64,000 bases of DNA. Source: Planctomycetota bacterium (lineage in GTDB: Bacteria > Planctomycetota > UBA1135 > JADKAF01). Positions within the stretch are counted from its first letter, which is position 1, and each line of letters begins with the position of its first letter. Shown piece by piece: positions 44,014 to 53,396 of this stretch. The translations under genes were made by a program, and so were the position numbers. The DNA lies in contig JADKAF010000001.1 in NCBI GenBank assembly GCA_016719295.1, positions 6,944,001 to 7,008,000 of the forward strand, read 5' to 3'. The notes under the pieces were generated by a model. That model saw only the letters and a program-made list of their open reading frames with translations. It made no database searches and was not told the DNA's origin.

Positions 44014-44121
44014 GGAGCCCTCGCGACCGCGCGTCGTGACCGCGAGGAGCGCGGTGACTATCGTTCCATCGCGAGCGTTGCCCGCCCTTCTTCGGCCCTC
44101 TGGTGAGGAGCTTCGATCGCC

Positions 44122-46626
44122 ATGAGGCTATTCCGCTTACTCCTCGTCGCCGTTGCGCTGAGCGGTCCGCTGCGCGCGACGGACTACTACGTCGATCCCG
44201 TGAACGGCAGCGACGCGCAGCCCGGCACGCTCGCGGCTCCATGGCGCACGATCGCGCACGCGACGCGCAACGCACACAGCTATGCGAGCGGCGACCGCAT
44301 TCTGCTCCTGGACGGCATCTACATCGCCGCGAGCGGAGAGCGGTTCCCGATCTCGATGCCCCCGGGGGTCGAGATCCGCGCGGTGAACCTGCGCGCGGCC
44401 CGCGTCGAGGCCGGCGTCGCCGCTTGCTTCACGTTCGATCGTCCCGCGAGCTATCCGAGCACGAGCGGCCTGCATGGGATCGTTGCGGCGGGGCTGCCTT
44501 GCGTGCGCATTCTCGGCAGCCAGAGCTCGATCGATGTCGAGCCGGAGATCCGTGAGTGCGAGCTCCTCGGCAGCTTCGTCGTGGATCCGGGCGCTTCGGC
44601 GGCGCGCGTCTATCCGACCGTCGAGAGCTGCACCTTGCGCGGTCCGCTCTTGCTGCAGGGCGGCGTCGATCCGCAGGGCTTCGGCGCGGTGGCGGGGGTC
44701 TTCCGTTCCAACGTGCTCGAGTTCGGCGTGCAGGGCAACGATGCCCTCTATCGACCGAGCTCGACCGTCCTGCGCGCGCTGCGATTCGAGGACAACACGA
44801 TCACCGGCACGCTGCGGCTGCAGTTCCGCACGGGGCGCACGCATCGCTTCGAGCTGATCTCGAATCGGATAACCTCGAGCTCGGGCGGCATCGAGATCTC
44901 CTCGACCTGCGCACGGAACTGCGTGTTCGAGACGTCTTCGCACGTGATCTCGGGCAACGAGATCCGCGCCGCTGCAGGAGCCGGAATGGTCGTGAGTGCC
45001 GCGGGAGGGGGACACACCTTCGACCTCAGCGTGAGCCTGAATCGCATCTACGGTGGGGGCCAGATGGCCGCCGGGATCGACCTTTCACCTTCCGGCGGGA
45101 TCCACGATGTCAGCCGCAACACCGTGGAGGACTTCTTCGGTACCGCCATCGAGCTCGGCACGGTCCAGCGCGGCACCGCGAGCGGCAACACGATCCGGCG
45201 GTGCACGGGTGTCGCCGTGCGAGCCGCGATGTACAGCTCGACGGGGCAGGTTCTGGAAGTTTCGGGGCAGCGCATCGAGCAGCACATCGGTCCCGGCATC
45301 CAGCTCTCCGGAACGGGGCACGTCGTCGTGCAGGGGAACTCCGTCCTGCTTCGCGCCGGCATCGGCAGCGTGGGCATCGATCTCGGCTCCTTCGCGTGGG
45401 ACTCGGCCACCATCGATGACAACCTCGTGGATCTACAGGGCCCGGGGCCGGGGATCCGCGGCTCGGTGTGGACGACGTTCCTCGTGCGGCGGAACACGGT
45501 GCGCCATGCCACCGGCACCCCGGCCGGGATCGAGCTCCTTTCCGACTTCCTGGTCGGCGAGATCACGGACAATCGCGTGCTCGAGCACGCGAGCTCGGGG
45601 CCAGCCATGAAGATCGGCGTGTCCACTCCGCCCAACGCGATCCATCCCTTGCCGACGATGATCGAGGGCAACGAGTGCGTCGGTCTCCCGGGCTCGCAGG
45701 TCGGCTTGCAAGTCGGGATCGCCAATCGTCCGCTGCGCGTCCTGCGGAATCGCGCGAGCGGCTTCGGCGGCGATGGGATCCGCGTGGATACGACCCAGGT
45801 CGGGGGGCTGGAGCTCCTGCAGAACCTCGCAGTCGGCTGCCTCGGTGCGGGCATCTTCGTGAACCTGCATCATTCGGCGCAGGCGCCGTTCGTCTTGGCG
45901 TGGAACACGACGAGCGGCAATGCGCGCGGCGGCATCGATGTTCGGCGCAGCGTCGCGTGGGGTGCGCGGACCTACTGCGTCTCGAATCTCTGCGCGGGCA
46001 ATGCTCTCTTCGATCTCCGAGGCGTCGGCACGCTCCCGGTGTTCGACGAGGTGCGCGGCAACCTGATCGCCGACGGCGGCGCGAACGCGCTGCATCCGAC
46101 GAACTTCGCCCTCGATCCGCACTTCGCCGCTCCGCTCACTGGCGACTTCGGCCTCGCGATCGACTCTCCGGCGCGCGATCGCGGACTGTTCCCTTCGATC
46201 TCGGGCTTCGTTCCGCCAACGATCGATCTGCTCGGTCGTCCGCGCGTGCGCGGCCTGCGGATCGACCTCGGCGCGCTCGAGTCGGATGGCGCGGCCGCGC
46301 TCGACTGGCGCGGTGCGCTCGCACTCGGAGGCGCGATCGATCTAAAGATCTCAGGGCCGCCGGGAACGCCCTGCGCGCTCTTCTTCGCGCCGACGGCGCT
46401 CGCGAGTCCGCTGCTCTGGCCCTTCGGGCGCTTCGATCTCGATCCCGCGCTTGTCGAGGCGATCGGCGTCGGCACGGCGGGAAGCGGCTCCGAATGGCTG
46501 CAGCCGCTGGCGATTCCCAGCGATCCTCTCCTCGAGGGCGCCACCGTCTTCGCGCAAGGCGTCGTGGGGAACGCCGCGGCGCCGACGATCTGCACGCTCA
46601 CCAATGCGCTCGCGCTGCGCCTGTGA
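44122..46626 (+). CDS. Secreted right-handed beta-helix protein (DUF1565-type N-terminus)
   Basis: 834 residues. Signal peptide (LLLVAVALSGPLRA) then YYVDPVNGSDAQPGTLAAPW with RTIAHATRNA, the DUF1565 entry into a pectate-lyase-like helix. Rungs follow with recurring GNxI and NxV/NxI patterns (ISGNEIRAAAGAG, VSLNRIYGGG, SGNTIRRCTG, VQGNSVLLRAG, IDDNLVDLQG, ITDNRVLEH). Residues 690-720 (IDLLGRPRVRGLRIDLGALE) are the usual cap of such proteins. The last 100 residues form the shared C-terminal module (IPSDPLLEGATVFAQGVVG). It may bind or cut polysaccharide; no catalytic set is certain. Confidence 0.85.
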   Translation: MRLFRLLLVAVALSGPLRATDYYVDPVNGSDAQPGTLAAPWRTIAHATRNAHSYASGDRILLLDGIYIAASGERFPISMPPGVEIRAVNLRAARVEAGVAACFTFDRPASYPSTSGLHGIVAAGLPCVRILGSQSSIDVEPEIRECELLGSFVVDPGASAARVYPTVESCTLRGPLLLQGGVDPQGFGAVAGVFRSNVLEFGVQGNDALYRPSSTVLRALRFEDNTITGTLRLQFRTGRTHRFELISNRITSSSGGIEISSTCARNCVFETSSHVISGNEIRAAAGAGMVVSAAGGGHTFDLSVSLNRIYGGGQMAAGIDLSPSGGIHDVSRNTVEDFFGTAIELGTVQRGTASGNTIRRCTGVAVRAAMYSSTGQVLEVSGQRIEQHIGPGIQLSGTGHVVVQGNSVLLRAGIGSVGIDLGSFAWDSATIDDNLVDLQGPGPGIRGSVWTTFLVRRNTVRHATGTPAGIELLSDFLVGEITDNRVLEHASSGPAMKIGVSTPPNAIHPLPTMIEGNECVGLPGSQVGLQVGIANRPLRVLRNRASGFGGDGIRVDTTQVGGLELLQNLAVGCLGAGIFVNLHHSAQAPFVLAWNTTSGNARGGIDVRRSVAWGARTYCVSNLCAGNALFDLRGVGTLPVFDEVRGNLIADGGANALHPTNFALDPHFAAPLTGDFGLAIDSPARDRGLFPSISGFVPPTIDLLGRPRVRGLRIDLGALESDGAAALDWRGALALGGAIDLKISGPPGTPCALFFAPTALASPLLWPFGRFDLDPALVEAIGVGTAGSGSEWLQPLAIPSDPLLEGATVFAQGVVGNAAAPTICTLTNALALRL

Positions 46627-46634
46627 GGCGCACA

Positions 46635-46662
46635 GCGCTGAGCGCGCGAGTCCCCTCAGCGC
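46635..46662. terminator. Inverted repeat between convergent genes
   Basis: Perfect 8-nt arms GCGCTGAG and CTCAGCGC with a 12-nt spacer, between the beta-helix gene (stop 46626) and the reverse-strand gene ending at 46656. It overlaps the last codons of the latter. A weak two-way terminator candidate. Confidence 0.35.
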
Positions 46663-49600
46663 ACGATGAGCGCGACGCGTCGTTCCTGCCCGTCCTCGAG
46701 CTCGAACTCGACGAGCTCGGAGCGAAGCGAGCCGCGCTGCGCACGCGCGCGATAGCGACCGGCGGGGACGCGCTTGCTGTTCGACTGCCCGCGGCCATCG
46801 ACCTCGAACTCGCACCCATCGAGCTGGAACGCGAAGGCGGCGGTCTGGCCCGGCGCGGAGACGCGCTCGAGCTCGAGCTCCGCGAGACCGCAGGGGGAGC
46901 CGCTCTCGTCGCGCACGTCGAAGGCGAGTGGAGCGCCGCGCGAGAGCTGGAGTGATAGATGCCGCGTCTCGCCGGAGCGCAGCTCGAGCTCCTGGATCGC
47001 GAACGCGCCGTTCTCGCCGGTGGTCGAGATCTCGCAGCGCCCCGCGGGCACGTGCTCGGCGAAGCTCCGCGGACCGCCGTGCAGCGACTTGCGCGCGCCG
47101 TCGGCGGTGTGCACCCAAACGTCTTGCACCTCGATGGGGCGCCCATCCACGCCGAGGACTTCGACCTCGAGAGCTGCGCCGCGCGCGAAGCGGAGCTCGA
47201 GCTGCTGCTGCGCCGCGCCGGGACGCAGCTCGACCTTCCGCGCGCCGAAGCGCTCGGCGCGCTCGGTGCTTGCGCGCAGGGTGTAGCTGCCGAGGGGCAA
47301 GTCCTCGAAGGCGAAGCGCCCTTCGAGGTCGGTCTCCACTCTCTGCTCGGAGACGACGACTGCCAGCTCGCCTTCGGGGACGCAGTCGAGCTCGAGGCCG
47401 GCGAGCGGACGATCGCTCTCCTCGGAGAGCACACGGCCCGTGATCGCGCCTCGCCCGAGCGCGAGCAAGAGCTCGAGGCTCTGAGCTTCTTCCAGTGAGG
47501 CGTGCGCGTCTTGCTCCGCGTCCGCCGTGCCGTAGGTGATCCACGCATCGCCTGAGGGCAGCTCGGGAAAGGTGAAGCGCCCTTCCGCGTCGGTCTCCGT
47601 CGCGAAGTCGCGGCGCGCCGTCTGCAGGCGTCCGAGAGAGAGCTCGATCCAGAGCTCCACCTTGGCGTGAGGCACCGGCGCGCCTTCGAGATCGACCACG
47701 CGGCCGTGCAAGCTCGCGGGAGCTCTCGGTGCATCGACGAGGTCGACGACGGTCTCCTGCGGGCTCACGATCACGGCCAAGTGCTCGAGGTGTCCGCGGA
47801 GCTCGAGCGCTTCCAGCGGGGTGTCCGACGAGACGAGGCCGAGCTCATAGCTCCCGCTCGCGAGGCGTTCGAAGCGATAGCGCCCGCGCTCATCGGTGCG
47901 CGCGAGCCGGAAGAACGTAGGTTCGTAGCGCGAGAGCAGCACCGCGCGGCCTGCTGCGGGTACGCCATCGGTCGTGCGCACCACTCCGCGCAGGCTCCCG
48001 CCGCGCTCGATCTTCAGCAGGAGTCCTTCCTCGGTCTCTACTTCCGCGGGGGGAGCGGCGGGCAGGAAGCCCTCCTTCTGCACGCGCAGCTCGAGCCAGG
48101 GTTGGCTGGGGGCAGGTAGCTCGAAGCCTCCTCGTGCATCGCTCGTGACGGCGTGCTCGTCGTTCGAGTAGCGAATGAGCGCTCCCTCGATCGGTTGGTC
48201 TTCCTCGTCGATGACGCGGCCCCGCACCGTCGGCAAGGGCTCGAGCTCGAGGATGTGCTCGCCGCTCGTCAGCGTGGACCAATCCAGCGTCCTCTCGTCA
48301 TGACCCTGGGCGCTCACGCGGAAGCTCTTGCCACGGTGCGCTCGGGGCGGACGAAAGCTGCCCGTCTCCGACCGCACCTCGATCGAGCGCCAAGACTGCG
48401 CCTCGTCGTTTCCTAGCTCACACACGAAGACGAAGTGCTCGATCGGAGTGCGCGTGCCGCGCGAGATGACGCGGACCACATAGGGCTCGCGGGCCGGCAG
48501 GCGTAGCTCGAGCTCGCCTGACTCGGGGAAGCGCTGGTAGATGTCGAGCAGGCAGAAGCCGTTGGCGCTCACGCTGCCGCAAAGCACGTCTTCCTCCACC
48601 TCTTCATCGCTCGCCAGGCTCGGCAGGTCGGCGAAGGCGAAGCTCCCGTCCGCAGCGCTGAGCGTCGTCCAGGAAGGATCTTCCGGGGGGATCTGCACCG
48701 CGACCTGCGCGAGCTCGATCCGCGCTCCCTCGACGGGCAGACCCTCTTCGTCGAGCACGCGGCCTCGCAGCGAGCGACCGCGCGTGAGGACGAGCTCGAT
48801 CTCGCTGCGCGCGGCGCTCTCGTCTTCGTCGCTGGACCAGGAGAACCGCGGCGAAGGACCGAAGCCCGGCGCCGAAGCCCAGACGGAGAAGCTGTCTTCG
48901 GGCAACCCGAGGAACTGGAAGTGACCTCGTGCGTCGCTCTCCACCTCGAGCTGCGGAGCCATGCCCCAAGACCACGGGCGATCGAGCTGCTCGTCTTCCC
49001 CGTACTCCTCTTCGAACGCGATCACGACGCGAGCCTTCGCGACGGAGGCTCCTTCGGCATCGACGACGCGGCCCGAAGCGCTGCGAGAGGCCGAAAGCTC
49101 GACATCGCAGCTCGACCTCTCTCCCGCGCGCACGGCGAAGGCCTGCCTCGAGCGTGCCGACTCGAAACCCGTCGCGCACGCGCAGAGCTGCCAACCCTCC
49201 CCCGGCGCGAGCCCGCCGAGCTCGAACGCGCCTTCCGCGTCGCAGAGCGCCGAGCGCAGGCGAGTGAGCAGCGCGGGCTGCTCTAGATACAGCGCGACGC
49301 CCGGCAGCGCGAACACGCGGCACGGACCCCTGAGCTCCGTTCCCTCCGGCGCGAGCACGCGGCCGCGCACCGTGCCCGCGCGCACGAGCTCCAGCGTCGG
49401 CGCTTCGCGTTGCGCGGGATCCGCGACTTCGTGCAGCGCGCCGCCGACCCAGCGGGGATCGTCGAGCTCGAGGTAATGCTTGCCCGCGCGCAGCGCGGCG
49501 CGGAGCTCGCCGTTGGCATCACTCGCGAGACGCAGCGCGGCGGGTCGCTCCGGCATCGCGCGCAGCGCTTCGAGGCCCGTCGGCGGGCGCTCGGAGTGGA

Positions 49601-49874
49601 AGGCGAAGGCGACGCCCGCGAGCGGAGAGCGCGTCGCGGCGTCGAGGCAGCGCGCGAGGAGCGGGAGCTCGGCGCGCCGTGCGAGGCGTTCTTCCACCGG
49701 CTCGCTCGGCGAGGGCGCTGTCCCGCGGCGCGCGGCGTGCTCGTCGCTCGTCGCCTGGTCCGCGTTCCGAGCTCCGAGCTCGTGCGACTCGCTCTCGGCG
49801 CCGCTGCGCAACGCGACGAAGAGCGCCGCTGCGGCGCCGACGGCCAGGACGAGAGCGAGGAGGCGGTGTTGCAT
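46656..49874 (-). CDS. Large membrane-anchored carboxypeptidase-regulatory-like repeat protein
   Basis: 1072 residues. An N-terminal anchor (LLALVLAVGAAAALFVALRS) is followed by about ten beta-sandwich repeats of the CarboxypepD_reg type. Each follows a pattern like GRVLDEEGLPVEGARIEL, a variable loop, then TDxxGxFxFxxLPxGxY (for example AEGAFELGGLAPGEGWQL, ARGHFQFLGLPEDSFSVWAS, LEGRFAFEDLPLGSYTLRAS). No catalytic domain is present. Such arrays are used as extracellular stalks or contact surfaces; the cue here is only structural. It is the longest protein in the window and a bigger relative in design of the gene at 10528-12180. Function unknown. Confidence 0.8.
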   Translation of the reverse strand: MQHRLLALVLAVGAAAALFVALRSGAESESHELGARNADQATSDEHAARRGTAPSPSEPVEERLARRAELPLLARCLDAATRSPLAGVAFAFHSERPPTGLEALRAMPERPAALRLASDANGELRAALRAGKHYLELDDPRWVGGALHEVADPAQREAPTLELVRAGTVRGRVLAPEGTELRGPCRVFALPGVALYLEQPALLTRLRSALCDAEGAFELGGLAPGEGWQLCACATGFESARSRQAFAVRAGERSSCDVELSASRSASGRVVDAEGASVAKARVVIAFEEEYGEDEQLDRPWSWGMAPQLEVESDARGHFQFLGLPEDSFSVWASAPGFGPSPRFSWSSDEDESAARSEIELVLTRGRSLRGRVLDEEGLPVEGARIELAQVAVQIPPEDPSWTTLSAADGSFAFADLPSLASDEEVEEDVLCGSVSANGFCLLDIYQRFPESGELELRLPAREPYVVRVISRGTRTPIEHFVFVCELGNDEAQSWRSIEVRSETGSFRPPRAHRGKSFRVSAQGHDERTLDWSTLTSGEHILELEPLPTVRGRVIDEEDQPIEGALIRYSNDEHAVTSDARGGFELPAPSQPWLELRVQKEGFLPAAPPAEVETEEGLLLKIERGGSLRGVVRTTDGVPAAGRAVLLSRYEPTFFRLARTDERGRYRFERLASGSYELGLVSSDTPLEALELRGHLEHLAVIVSPQETVVDLVDAPRAPASLHGRVVDLEGAPVPHAKVELWIELSLGRLQTARRDFATETDAEGRFTFPELPSGDAWITYGTADAEQDAHASLEEAQSLELLLALGRGAITGRVLSEESDRPLAGLELDCVPEGELAVVVSEQRVETDLEGRFAFEDLPLGSYTLRASTERAERFGARKVELRPGAAQQQLELRFARGAALEVEVLGVDGRPIEVQDVWVHTADGARKSLHGGPRSFAEHVPAGRCEISTTGENGAFAIQELELRSGETRHLSLQLSRGAPLAFDVRDESGSPCGLAELELERVSAPGQTAAFAFQLDGCEFEVDGRGQSNSKRVPAGRYRARAQRGSLRSELVEFELEDGQERRVALIVR

Positions 49875-49949
49875 ACGGTGCGATGCCGCAGCGGGTGCGG
49901 GTGCGCCGGCGCGAGCTCGCTCGCGTCCTAGCGCGGCAGCGCGCGGGAG

Positions 49950-51155
49950 TTACATCCCGGGCGGCTCGGCGAGCCAGGGCTTCCCCGACTGCGCCTGCGC
50001 GAAGCCGCGCTCGAAGAGCTTCGTCATGTAGGCCTTGTCGAAGAGCTCCTTCTGGCTCTCCTGGAAGTCGGAGGGGATGTGCGCGAGGTGGAACTTCAAG
50101 CCATCGCGCTGCGCACCGACGTACATCCGGTAGAGGTCGCCGATCCCCTGCGTGCGGATCAGCGAGCTCATCGTGGGCTCGATCAGCGCCGTGAGGCACG
50201 GCGGATCGATCGCGCTCCAGCTCGCCTCGAGCTTGTTGTTGTAGATGACGTACACGTCGGGGCGCCCGCGGACGCCGAGCTTCTTCTCGACCGCGCCCCA
50301 ATCGACCCCGAGCGGATAGAGGAAGACTTGCGCCGTGGCGCCGCCGTCGACGTGCAGCTCGTCGTAGCGCTTGCCGTCGGAGGCATCGACGTCGAAGAGC
50401 ACCGGCGGGAAGGCGAGCGGGATCGAGGCGGAGGCCAAGAGCACGCGGCGCGCGAGCGCCAGCTTCTCCGGGGCCTCGCTCGCGGCGATGGCGCCCAGGT
50501 TCCAGATCACGGGGCGCATCGCGTCGAGGTTGGTCGTCGCGATGTAGAGGCCGCGGCCCTTGCGATGCTCGACGGCGACGGCCTCGAGCAGCTCGGTCGT
50601 GATGTAGCGCTCGATCATGCTCGCCAGCTTCGCGGTGTCGTAGAAGGAGTCGCCGGTCAGCGCCGCGAGCGTCGTGCGCTCCTCCAAGATGTCGCGCGTC
50701 CGCGTCGTGGTGTAGACCTCCTTCAGCTCGTCGTCGTAGTCCGGGCCGAGGAAGGCGAAAGGCGCCGCGAGCGCGCCGGTGCTGACGCCGGTCACGAGCG
50801 TGAACTTGGGGCGCTTCCCCGTGGTGCTCCAGCCGCAGAGCAAGCCCGCGCCGTACGCGCCGTTCGCGCCGCCGCCGGAGAGCGCGAGGTAGCTGTGCTC
50901 GCGGTCGCAGATGTCGGAGAAGCGCGCGCGCACCTCGCTGTCCTCGCGCTGCAGCCAAGCCTCGACCTGCGGCGAGCCGGCGTCGCCCCAGCGGCGCGCG
51001 TCGGGGATGCCGGGGATCGCGAGGGCGCCGGCGAGCTCCGCCGGCGGGGGGGTCCGGTCCTGGACCGTGCCGCACGCGCCGAGGAGGAGGACGCTCGCGA
51101 GTAGGGACGCGCGCTTCGCGCGCTGCTGGAGGTTCGGGCTCGACATGCGCGGCAT
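49950..51155 (-). CDS. Patatin-like phospholipase lipoprotein
   Basis: 401 residues; the ATG at 51155 is preceded by GGAG, and a second ATG is at 51146. A lipoprotein signal (LLASVLLLGACGTV) is followed by the patatin fold: oxyanion loop LALSGGGANGAYGAG, nucleophile GVSTGAL and catalytic Asp in ELHVDGGATAQVFLYPLG. The Ser-Asp dyad is therefore complete. It should hydrolyse acyl lipids at the outer or inner membrane. It is divergent from the VIT1-type gene with only 32 nt between starts, so their promoters must overlap or extend into coding DNA. Confidence 0.9.
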   Translation of the reverse strand: MPRMSSPNLQQRAKRASLLASVLLLGACGTVQDRTPPPAELAGALAIPGIPDARRWGDAGSPQVEAWLQREDSEVRARFSDICDREHSYLALSGGGANGAYGAGLLCGWSTTGKRPKFTLVTGVSTGALAAPFAFLGPDYDDELKEVYTTTRTRDILEERTTLAALTGDSFYDTAKLASMIERYITTELLEAVAVEHRKGRGLYIATTNLDAMRPVIWNLGAIAASEAPEKLALARRVLLASASIPLAFPPVLFDVDASDGKRYDELHVDGGATAQVFLYPLGVDWGAVEKKLGVRGRPDVYVIYNNKLEASWSAIDPPCLTALIEPTMSSLIRTQGIGDLYRMYVGAQRDGLKFHLAHIPSDFQESQKELFDKAYMTKLFERGFAQAQSGKPWLAEPPGM

Positions 51156-51187
51156 TGTAGGCTCTGCTCCGCGCCCGGACGATCCCG

Positions 51188-51877
51188 ATGAGACACGACG
51201 AACGACATCGCACGCACCGCATCGGCTGGCTTCGCGCCGCCGTTCTGGGTGCCAACGACGGCATCGTCTCCACCGGCAGCCTCCTCGCCGGGGTCGCCGC
51301 GGCCGGCGGCACGCGCGAGACGCTGCTCCTCACCGGCCTCTCGGGCCTCGTCGCGGGGGCGATGTCGATGGCCGCGGGCGAGTACGTCTCGGTGAGCTCG
51401 CAGTCGGATACCGAGCGAGCCGATCTCGAGCGCGAGCGAGTCGAGCTCCGCGACGACCCCGATCACGAGCACGCCGAGCTCGCCTGGATCTACGTGCAGC
51501 GCGGCCTGACCCAAGAGCTGGCCGATCAGGTCGCGACGCAGCTCACGGCCCACGACGCCCTCGGCGCGCACGCGCGCGACGAGCTCGGCATCACGGACAT
51601 GACCACCGCCCGTCCGGTGCAGGCGGCCTTCGCCTCCGCGGGGACCTTCGCGGTCGGAGCGGCGCTCCCGCTCCTCGCCTCCGCGCTGCTGCCGCTCGCG
51701 AGCTTGGTGATCAGCGTCTCGCTCTGCTCGATCGCGGCGCTGGCGCTCCTCGGCGCGCTCGGCGCCCGCACGGGCGGAGCACCGACGCTGCGGCCGGTGC
51801 TGCGCATCGTGCTGTGGGGCGCGCTCGCGATGGCGCTCACCGCGGGTGTCGGCGCGCTGGTCGGCGTGGCGCTCTGA
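51188..51877 (+). CDS. VIT1/CCC1 family iron/manganese transporter
   Basis: 229 residues, typical length. The first two helices hold GANDGIVSTGSLLAGVAAAG and GLVAGAMSMAAGEYVSVSSQ, the family signature. The cytosolic helical metal-binding loop (RADLERERVELRDDPDHEHA) has acidic and His residues, and three more helices follow. VIT family members export Fe(II) or Mn(II) from the cytosol. It has no ferritin-like N-terminal domain. It ends convergent to fumarase with a strong hairpin between. Confidence 0.9.
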   Translation: MRHDERHRTHRIGWLRAAVLGANDGIVSTGSLLAGVAAAGGTRETLLLTGLSGLVAGAMSMAAGEYVSVSSQSDTERADLERERVELRDDPDHEHAELAWIYVQRGLTQELADQVATQLTAHDALGAHARDELGITDMTTARPVQAAFASAGTFAVGAALPLLASALLPLASLVISVSLCSIAALALLGALGARTGGAPTLRPVLRIVLWGALAMALTAGVGALVGVAL

Positions 51878-51898
51878 GCCGCGCGCGCGGCGCGGCTC
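51876..51898. terminator. Hairpin between convergent genes
   Basis: Perfect 9-bp stem GAGCCGCGC/GCGCGGCTC with a 5-nt loop, overlapping the last bases of the VIT1-type gene and lying before the end of fumC. Placement suits a two-way terminator, without a U-tract. Confidence 0.5.
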
Positions 51899-51913
51899 GG
51901 AGGCGGGCCACGC

Positions 51914-53317
51914 TCAGCTCTTCTTCGGCTTCGACGGCCCGATCATCGTCTCGGGCCGCACCCACTTGTCGAAGTCCTCGCCCGTGAGGAGCCCGAGCTC
52001 GACCGCGGTCTCCTTCAGCGTCTTGCCCTCGGCGTGCGCCTTCTTCGCGACCTTGGCGGCGTTGTCGTAGCCGATGTGGGGATTCAGCGCGGTGACTAGC
52101 ATCAGCGAGCGGTGCAGGTGCTCGTCGATGCGCGCGCGGTCGGCCTCGATGCCGATCGCGCAGTTCGTGCGGAAGGAGTCGCACGCATCCGCGAGCAGGC
52201 GCGCCGAGGTGAGCAGGTTGTGGATCATCACCGGCTTGTAGACATTGAGCTCGAAGTTGCCCGAGGCGCCCGCGAAGTTGATCGCGACGTCGTTGCCGAG
52301 GACCTGCGCGCAGACCATGGTCATGGCCTCGCACTGCGTCGGGTTCACCTTGCCCGGCATGATCGAGGAGCCGGGCTCGTTCTCGGGGATCAGGATCTCG
52401 CCGATGCCGCAGCGCGGGCCCGAGGAGAGCCAGCGGATGTCGTTCGCGATCTTGTGCAGTGCCGCCGCGACGGTCTTCAGCGCGCCGGAGGCCTCCACGA
52501 TCGCGTCGTTGCCGGCCATGTAGGCGAACTTGTTCGGCGCGGTGACGAAGGGCAGCTCCGAGATCGCCGCGATCGCGCGCGCGACCTGCTCGTCGTAGCC
52601 CAGGACGGTGTTGAGCCCCGTGCCGACCGCCGTGCCGCCGAGCGGCAGCAGATAGAGGCGCTCGCAGGCGCTCTCCACGCAGTCGCCGACGTGCTTCAGC
52701 TGCCACGCATAGCCGGAGAACTCCTGGCCGAGCGTCAGCGGCGTCGCGTCCTGTAGGTGCGTGCGGCCGATCTTCACGATGTCGTGGAACGCCTCCGCCT
52801 TCTCGGCGAGCACGCTCTCCAGCGCGCGCAGCGCGGGCAGCACGCGGTTCTTCAGCGCGTCCGCGGCGGCGACGTGCATCGCGGTCGGGAAGACATCGTT
52901 CGACGACTGCGCGCGATTCACGTGGTCGTTCGGGTGCACGAGCTTCTTGTCGCCCTTCTGGCCGCCGAGCAGCTCGGCGGCGCGGTTCGCGATGACCTCG
53001 TTGGCGTTCATGTTCGTCTGGGTGCCGCTGCCGGTCTGCCAGACGACGAGCGGGAAGTGCTCGTCGAGCGCGCCCTCGATCACCTCGTCGGCGGCCTTCT
53101 CGATCGCGCTCGCGATCTTCTTGTCCAGCGTGCCCAGGGAGGCGTTCGTGCGCGCGGCGGCCTTCTTGACGATGGCCAGCGCCCGCACGAACTCGCGCGG
53201 GAAGCGGTGTCCGCCGATCTTGAAGTTCTCGAGCGAGCGCTGCGTCTGCGCGCCCCAGTAGCGATCGGCTTGGACCTCGACGGGGCCCATGGAATCGGAC
53301 TCGATGCGGATGCTCAT
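51914..53317 (-). CDS. fumC: Fumarate hydratase, class II
   Basis: 467 residues, full length. Class II fumarases reversibly hydrate fumarate to L-malate in the TCA cycle without an iron-sulfur cluster. The sequence has QTGSGTQTNMNANEVIANRA, HPNDHVNRAQSSNDVFPTAM, the TGRTHLQDATPLTLGQE-like region and the superfamily signature GSSIMPGKVNPTQCEAM with the catalytic serine. Homotetramer expected. It stands alone with its own start near 53317 and is not operonic with the export genes that follow. Confidence 0.97.
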   Translation of the reverse strand: MSIRIESDSMGPVEVQADRYWGAQTQRSLENFKIGGHRFPREFVRALAIVKKAAARTNASLGTLDKKIASAIEKAADEVIEGALDEHFPLVVWQTGSGTQTNMNANEVIANRAAELLGGQKGDKKLVHPNDHVNRAQSSNDVFPTAMHVAAADALKNRVLPALRALESVLAEKAEAFHDIVKIGRTHLQDATPLTLGQEFSGYAWQLKHVGDCVESACERLYLLPLGGTAVGTGLNTVLGYDEQVARAIAAISELPFVTAPNKFAYMAGNDAIVEASGALKTVAAALHKIANDIRWLSSGPRCGIGEILIPENEPGSSIMPGKVNPTQCEAMTMVCAQVLGNDVAINFAGASGNFELNVYKPVMIHNLLTSARLLADACDSFRTNCAIGIEADRARIDEHLHRSLMLVTALNPHIGYDNAAKVAKKAHAEGKTLKETAVELGLLTGEDFDKWVRPETMIGPSKPKKS

Positions 53318-53396
53318 GGAAGGGCCAGAGGCAGAGGGGTGGGGAAGACGTACCGAAGGATGACGTGTGGGGCGGTCTGGCGAGCAGGTCGGCGCG